From an uncultured Actinomycetes bacterium (GTDB lineage: Bacteria; Actinomycetota; Actinomycetes; Nanopelagicales; Nanopelagicaceae): 7,217 bases of DNA. The notes under the pieces were generated by a model that had not been told where the DNA came from, ran no database searches, and was given only the letters and a program-made list of their open reading frames with translations. The DNA is taken from assembly GCA_903953805.1 (NCBI GenBank), contig CAJBLC010000136.1, forward strand, positions 1 through 7,217, written 5' to 3'. Of this stretch, positions 5,568-7,217 are shown one piece after another. The stretch's first letter is position 1. Every line of letters starts with the position of its first letter. Both the position numbers and the translations under genes were made by a program.

Positions 5568-6255
5568 CGTCTTAGTTGTTGATGATAACCAGGATATCCG
5601 CGCCTTTGTTCGAGTCGCTCTTGAAGCTGAAGGGTATGCAGTCACTGAAGCAGTCGATGGTGACGATGCAATCAAATCATTTGAATCAGATAAACCTTCA
5701 CTCATTCTGCTTGACCTAACTATGGGTCAACCCGATGGTTTTGAAGTCTGTCGCACGATCCGTAAAACATCGACAGTGCCAATCATCATGCTTACCAATC
5801 GCGTCGAAGAAGTTGATGAAGCGATGTGTCTTGCAGCGGGCGCCGACGATTACATCACCAAGCCAGTATCACCACGCATCTTGGCGCTACGTGTATCGAA
5901 TCAACTACGTAAGCAAGCGATCGATGCTCCATCAGATTCTTCGACACTTCTCACTGCAGAGAACCTCACACTCAACCTTGAATCGCACGAGCTACTCGTC
6001 GGAGGATCACCTGTCTCACTGACTCGAATTGAATTCGATTTCTTGACGCTCTTGATGCGCAATCCGAAGCGCGTCTATACCCGCGAACAAGTATTAGAAG
6101 CGATCGGCGGCTCTGCCGAATACTCCAGCGATCACTTGCTCGATACCCATGCCTCTCGTCTACGGCTCAAGATCAAGAGCGCAGGTGGGCCACGGGTGAT
6201 CTCAGCGATCCGCGGTGTGGGCTATCGCTTGATGTCTGGCTCCTCGGCTCAATAA
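5557..6255 (+). CDS. OmpR/PhoB-family DNA-binding response regulator
   Basis: A 232-residue regulator with a receiver domain (1-120) and a winged-helix DNA-binding domain (about 132-227). Receiver residues are D9/D10 (VVDDNQD), phospho-acceptor D53 (LLDLTMGQPDG), T80 (MLTN), Y99 and K102 (ITKP). The output domain carries the expected SLTRIEFDFLTLLMRNP, the segment HLLDTHASRLRLKI for the recognition helix, and the wing signature IRGVGYRL. It should be phosphorylated by the kinase encoded immediately upstream, directly or through a relay, and then bind tandem direct repeats in promoter DNA. The ATG lies inside the kinase gene and is preceded by AAAGGAG nine bases upstream. One oddity is the loop after D53, which reads LTMGQPDG where most relatives have a proline four residues after the Asp. 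It ends the operon; phased CCTCAC repeats just downstream could be one of its targets. Confidence 0.95.
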   Translation: MSTSVLVVDDNQDIRAFVRVALEAEGYAVTEAVDGDDAIKSFESDKPSLILLDLTMGQPDGFEVCRTIRKTSTVPIIMLTNRVEEVDEAMCLAAGADDYITKPVSPRILALRVSNQLRKQAIDAPSDSSTLLTAENLTLNLESHELLVGGSPVSLTRIEFDFLTLLMRNPKRVYTREQVLEAIGGSAEYSSDHLLDTHASRLRLKIKSAGGPRVISAIRGVGYRLMSGSSAQ

Positions 6256-6277
6256 CGGCATCGGCGTATCACCCCCT

Positions 6278-6314
6278 CCTCACCTCTTCCTCACGGAAGT
6301 CAGGCAGACCTCAC
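6278..6314 (+). repeat. Phased CCTCAC direct repeats, possible response-regulator site
   Basis: CCTCAC occurs at 6278-6283, 6289-6294 and 6309-6314, with start-to-start distances of 11 and 20 bp, close to one and two helical turns. OmpR-family regulators typically bind direct repeats about one helical turn apart, and the gene for one ends 22 bp upstream. The cluster lies about 45 bp before the predicted -10 box of the LuxR-type gene, a reasonable activator position. The region is C-rich and short, so chance is possible. Confidence 0.35.
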
Positions 6315-6356
6315 CTATCGCTCAAGATTCTCTATTTATAACTGCATAAAACTGGT

Positions 6357-6369
6357 CATAATTCTCGGT
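6357..6369 (+). promoter_or_regulatory. Predicted -10 element for a leaderless LuxR-type transcript
   Basis: CATAAT (6357-6362) is followed by seven bases and then the ATG at 6370, so transcription would start at or next to the first base of the start codon. A TG lies two bases before the box, near an extended -10 position; no convincing -35 is seen. There is no Shine-Dalgarno sequence in front of 6370, as expected for a leaderless mRNA, which is common in actinobacteria. An alternative -10, TATAAC at 6337-6342, would leave a short leader. Confidence 0.4.
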
Positions 6370-7086
6370 ATGGAGAGCATGAGAACAAGCGACATTGCTC
6401 CCGCACTCGACGAACAACCAGTCTTCCAGATGCTCGATTGGCTGACCTTTAAGCCGACCGCCGATGACCTGGCCCGTGGATTAGTAACCGACTACCTCCG
6501 CAAGTACGGCGCAGCGAAGGCTCGCTTCGCATTGCTCGCCGAAGATGATTCACTGCACCACATTGGTTCATATGGATTCACCGATTCTTATATCGGTACC
6601 GTTGAAACTGCTAGCCAATGGCGAGCACGTAACGACAAACCGAAGCAAGTAATTTGGAACGATAACTTCATCGGCTGGACTCCAGATCACACCATGATTG
6701 GCGCCTCAATTCGCGAACGCGGAATTAGCAAGGGTTCGATCGTTATCGAATTCGATGCACCAGTTGAAGACCACGCCGCGGTGTTAGATCTTGCAACAAA
6801 GCTTTCTCGATTAATTGGTTTCTATCTCTGCACTACTTACACAGCTATCACCGGTGCAAAGGCATCATCGGCCCAGAAGCGTGAAGTAAGTCGCGGCGAT
6901 TTCACATCACGCCAACTTCAGATCTTGCAAGGCATGGTCGAAGGCAAGACCAACCATGAACTCGCAATCGATTTAGGTTACAGCGTCTCAACCGTCCGCC
7001 ACGAAACGATGCGCATCTTCCAGATCCTTGGCGTCTCTGATCGCCGCGAAGCTGGCCGGTCCGCGCTCGATCGCTCGATTCTCTAA
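6370..7086 (+). CDS. LuxR-type transcriptional regulator with probable N-terminal sensory domain
   Basis: A 238-residue cytoplasmic regulator. Residues about 178-233 form a LuxR/GerE helix-turn-helix: FTSRQLQILQGMVEGKTNHE, then LAIDLGYSVSTVRHETMRIF and QILGVSDRREA. This follows the family pattern LTxREx-L-EGxxNxEIAxxLxxSxxTVxxH-IxxKLGVxxR. Residues about 15-157 form an alpha/beta domain that I read as GAF-like from its layout (ARFALLAEDDSLHHIGSYGF, later GSIVIEFDAP), not from a decisive motif. No receiver domain is present, so input is probably ligand binding or protein contact. The ATG at 6370 is preferred because it matches a leaderless promoter; the ATG at 6379 has GGAGAG only one base before it, too close to work well. 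It follows the phosphorelay operon by 114 bp and may be its target. The signal sensed and the genes controlled are unknown. Confidence 0.88.
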   Translation: MESMRTSDIAPALDEQPVFQMLDWLTFKPTADDLARGLVTDYLRKYGAAKARFALLAEDDSLHHIGSYGFTDSYIGTVETASQWRARNDKPKQVIWNDNFIGWTPDHTMIGASIRERGISKGSIVIEFDAPVEDHAAVLDLATKLSRLIGFYLCTTYTAITGAKASSAQKREVSRGDFTSRQLQILQGMVEGKTNHELAIDLGYSVSTVRHETMRIFQILGVSDRREAGRSALDRSIL

Positions 7087-7110
7087 GCAACCCAGACATT
7101 TCTCGCACTC

Positions 7111-7147
7111 TTCACCCATCGAGATCTGACCCGATAGAGTTGCGAAC
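7111..7147 (+). promoter_or_regulatory. Predicted leaderless promoter of the last gene
   Basis: TTCACC (7111-7116, a partial match to TTGACA), an 18-bp spacer, TAGAGT (7135-7140, a TAnnnT box) and seven bases lead to the ATG at 7148. The -10-to-ATG distance equals that proposed for the gene at 6370. No Shine-Dalgarno sequence is present. The rest of the 61-bp gap after the LuxR-type gene shows nothing I would call. Confidence 0.45.
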
Positions 7148-7217
7148 ATGAGCGATAACAAGCACGAACTCGCCGCTGGAGTAATCCGCACCGACCTGCC
7201 AATGGCCGATGGCCGCA
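7148..7217 (+). CDS. Start of an unidentified gene (first 23 codons, cut by window end)
   Basis: The frame reads MSDNKHELAAGVIRTDLPMADGR and runs off the window. The start is supported by a predicted leaderless promoter directly upstream and by the open frame. The residues RTDLPMADGR weakly recall the N-terminus of actinobacterial galactose-1-phosphate uridylyltransferases (…LADGRELIYFD), but the fragment is too short to assign a product. No signal peptide or membrane segment is visible. Confidence 0.55.
   Translation, partial: MSDNKHELAAGVIRTDLPMADGR

Noticed and set aside
6286..6299. CTTCC-TCAC-GGAAG hairpin after the OmpR-type gene as a terminator
   Set aside because: Five-pair stem with no following T-run; it also overlaps the CCTCAC repeats, which explain the sequence equally well.
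6902..7191. Minus-strand open frames over the end of the LuxR-type gene
   Set aside because: They are antisense to a well-supported helix-turn-helix coding region, and their translations show no domain or signal features.

Overview
The window looks like chromosomal DNA of an actinobacterium. GC is near 50%, the genes are tightly packed, and two genes appear to have leaderless starts preceded by TAnnnT-type -10 boxes. The protein sequences remind me of the small free-living freshwater actinobacteria (Nanopelagicales/acI-like). That placement is inferred from protein style only; no rRNA or marker gene is present.

Layout. (1) 1-771 (+): the C-terminal part of an amidase-signature hydrolase, cut by the window edge. 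(2) 2669-780 (-): a three-gene cluster encoding an ER-type (SipW-like) signal peptidase, a TasA/camelysin-like secreted protein with a SipW-type signal peptide, and a smaller secreted relative. The smaller protein's gene converges on the amidase gene with only 8 bp between them. (3) 2670-2851: a divergent control region with two promoters that share one architecture, TTTATGAGAG-N10-TACnnT. (4) 2852-6255 (+): a four-gene signalling operon. It encodes a receiver-only response regulator, a secreted protein with a cysteine-free SUOX/molybdopterin-binding-like fold, a membrane histidine kinase with an HPt-like C-terminal extension, and an OmpR-family DNA-binding regulator whose gene overlaps the kinase gene. 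(5) 6256-6369: a short spacer with phased CCTCAC repeats and a probable leaderless promoter. (6) 6370-7086 (+): a LuxR-type regulator with a probable N-terminal sensory domain. (7) 7148-7217 (+): the first 23 codons of another gene.

How it may work together (inference). The kinase and the secreted SUOX-like protein could sense an envelope or extracellular condition. Phosphate could then pass from the kinase histidine to the stand-alone receiver, to the HPt-like tail, and on to the OmpR-type regulator. The matched divergent promoters suggest that this signalling operon and the SipW/TasA-like export operon are switched together. The whole would then be a signal-controlled extracellular fibre or surface-protein system. 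No tRNA, rRNA, CRISPR array, insertion sequence or convincing intrinsic terminator was seen.
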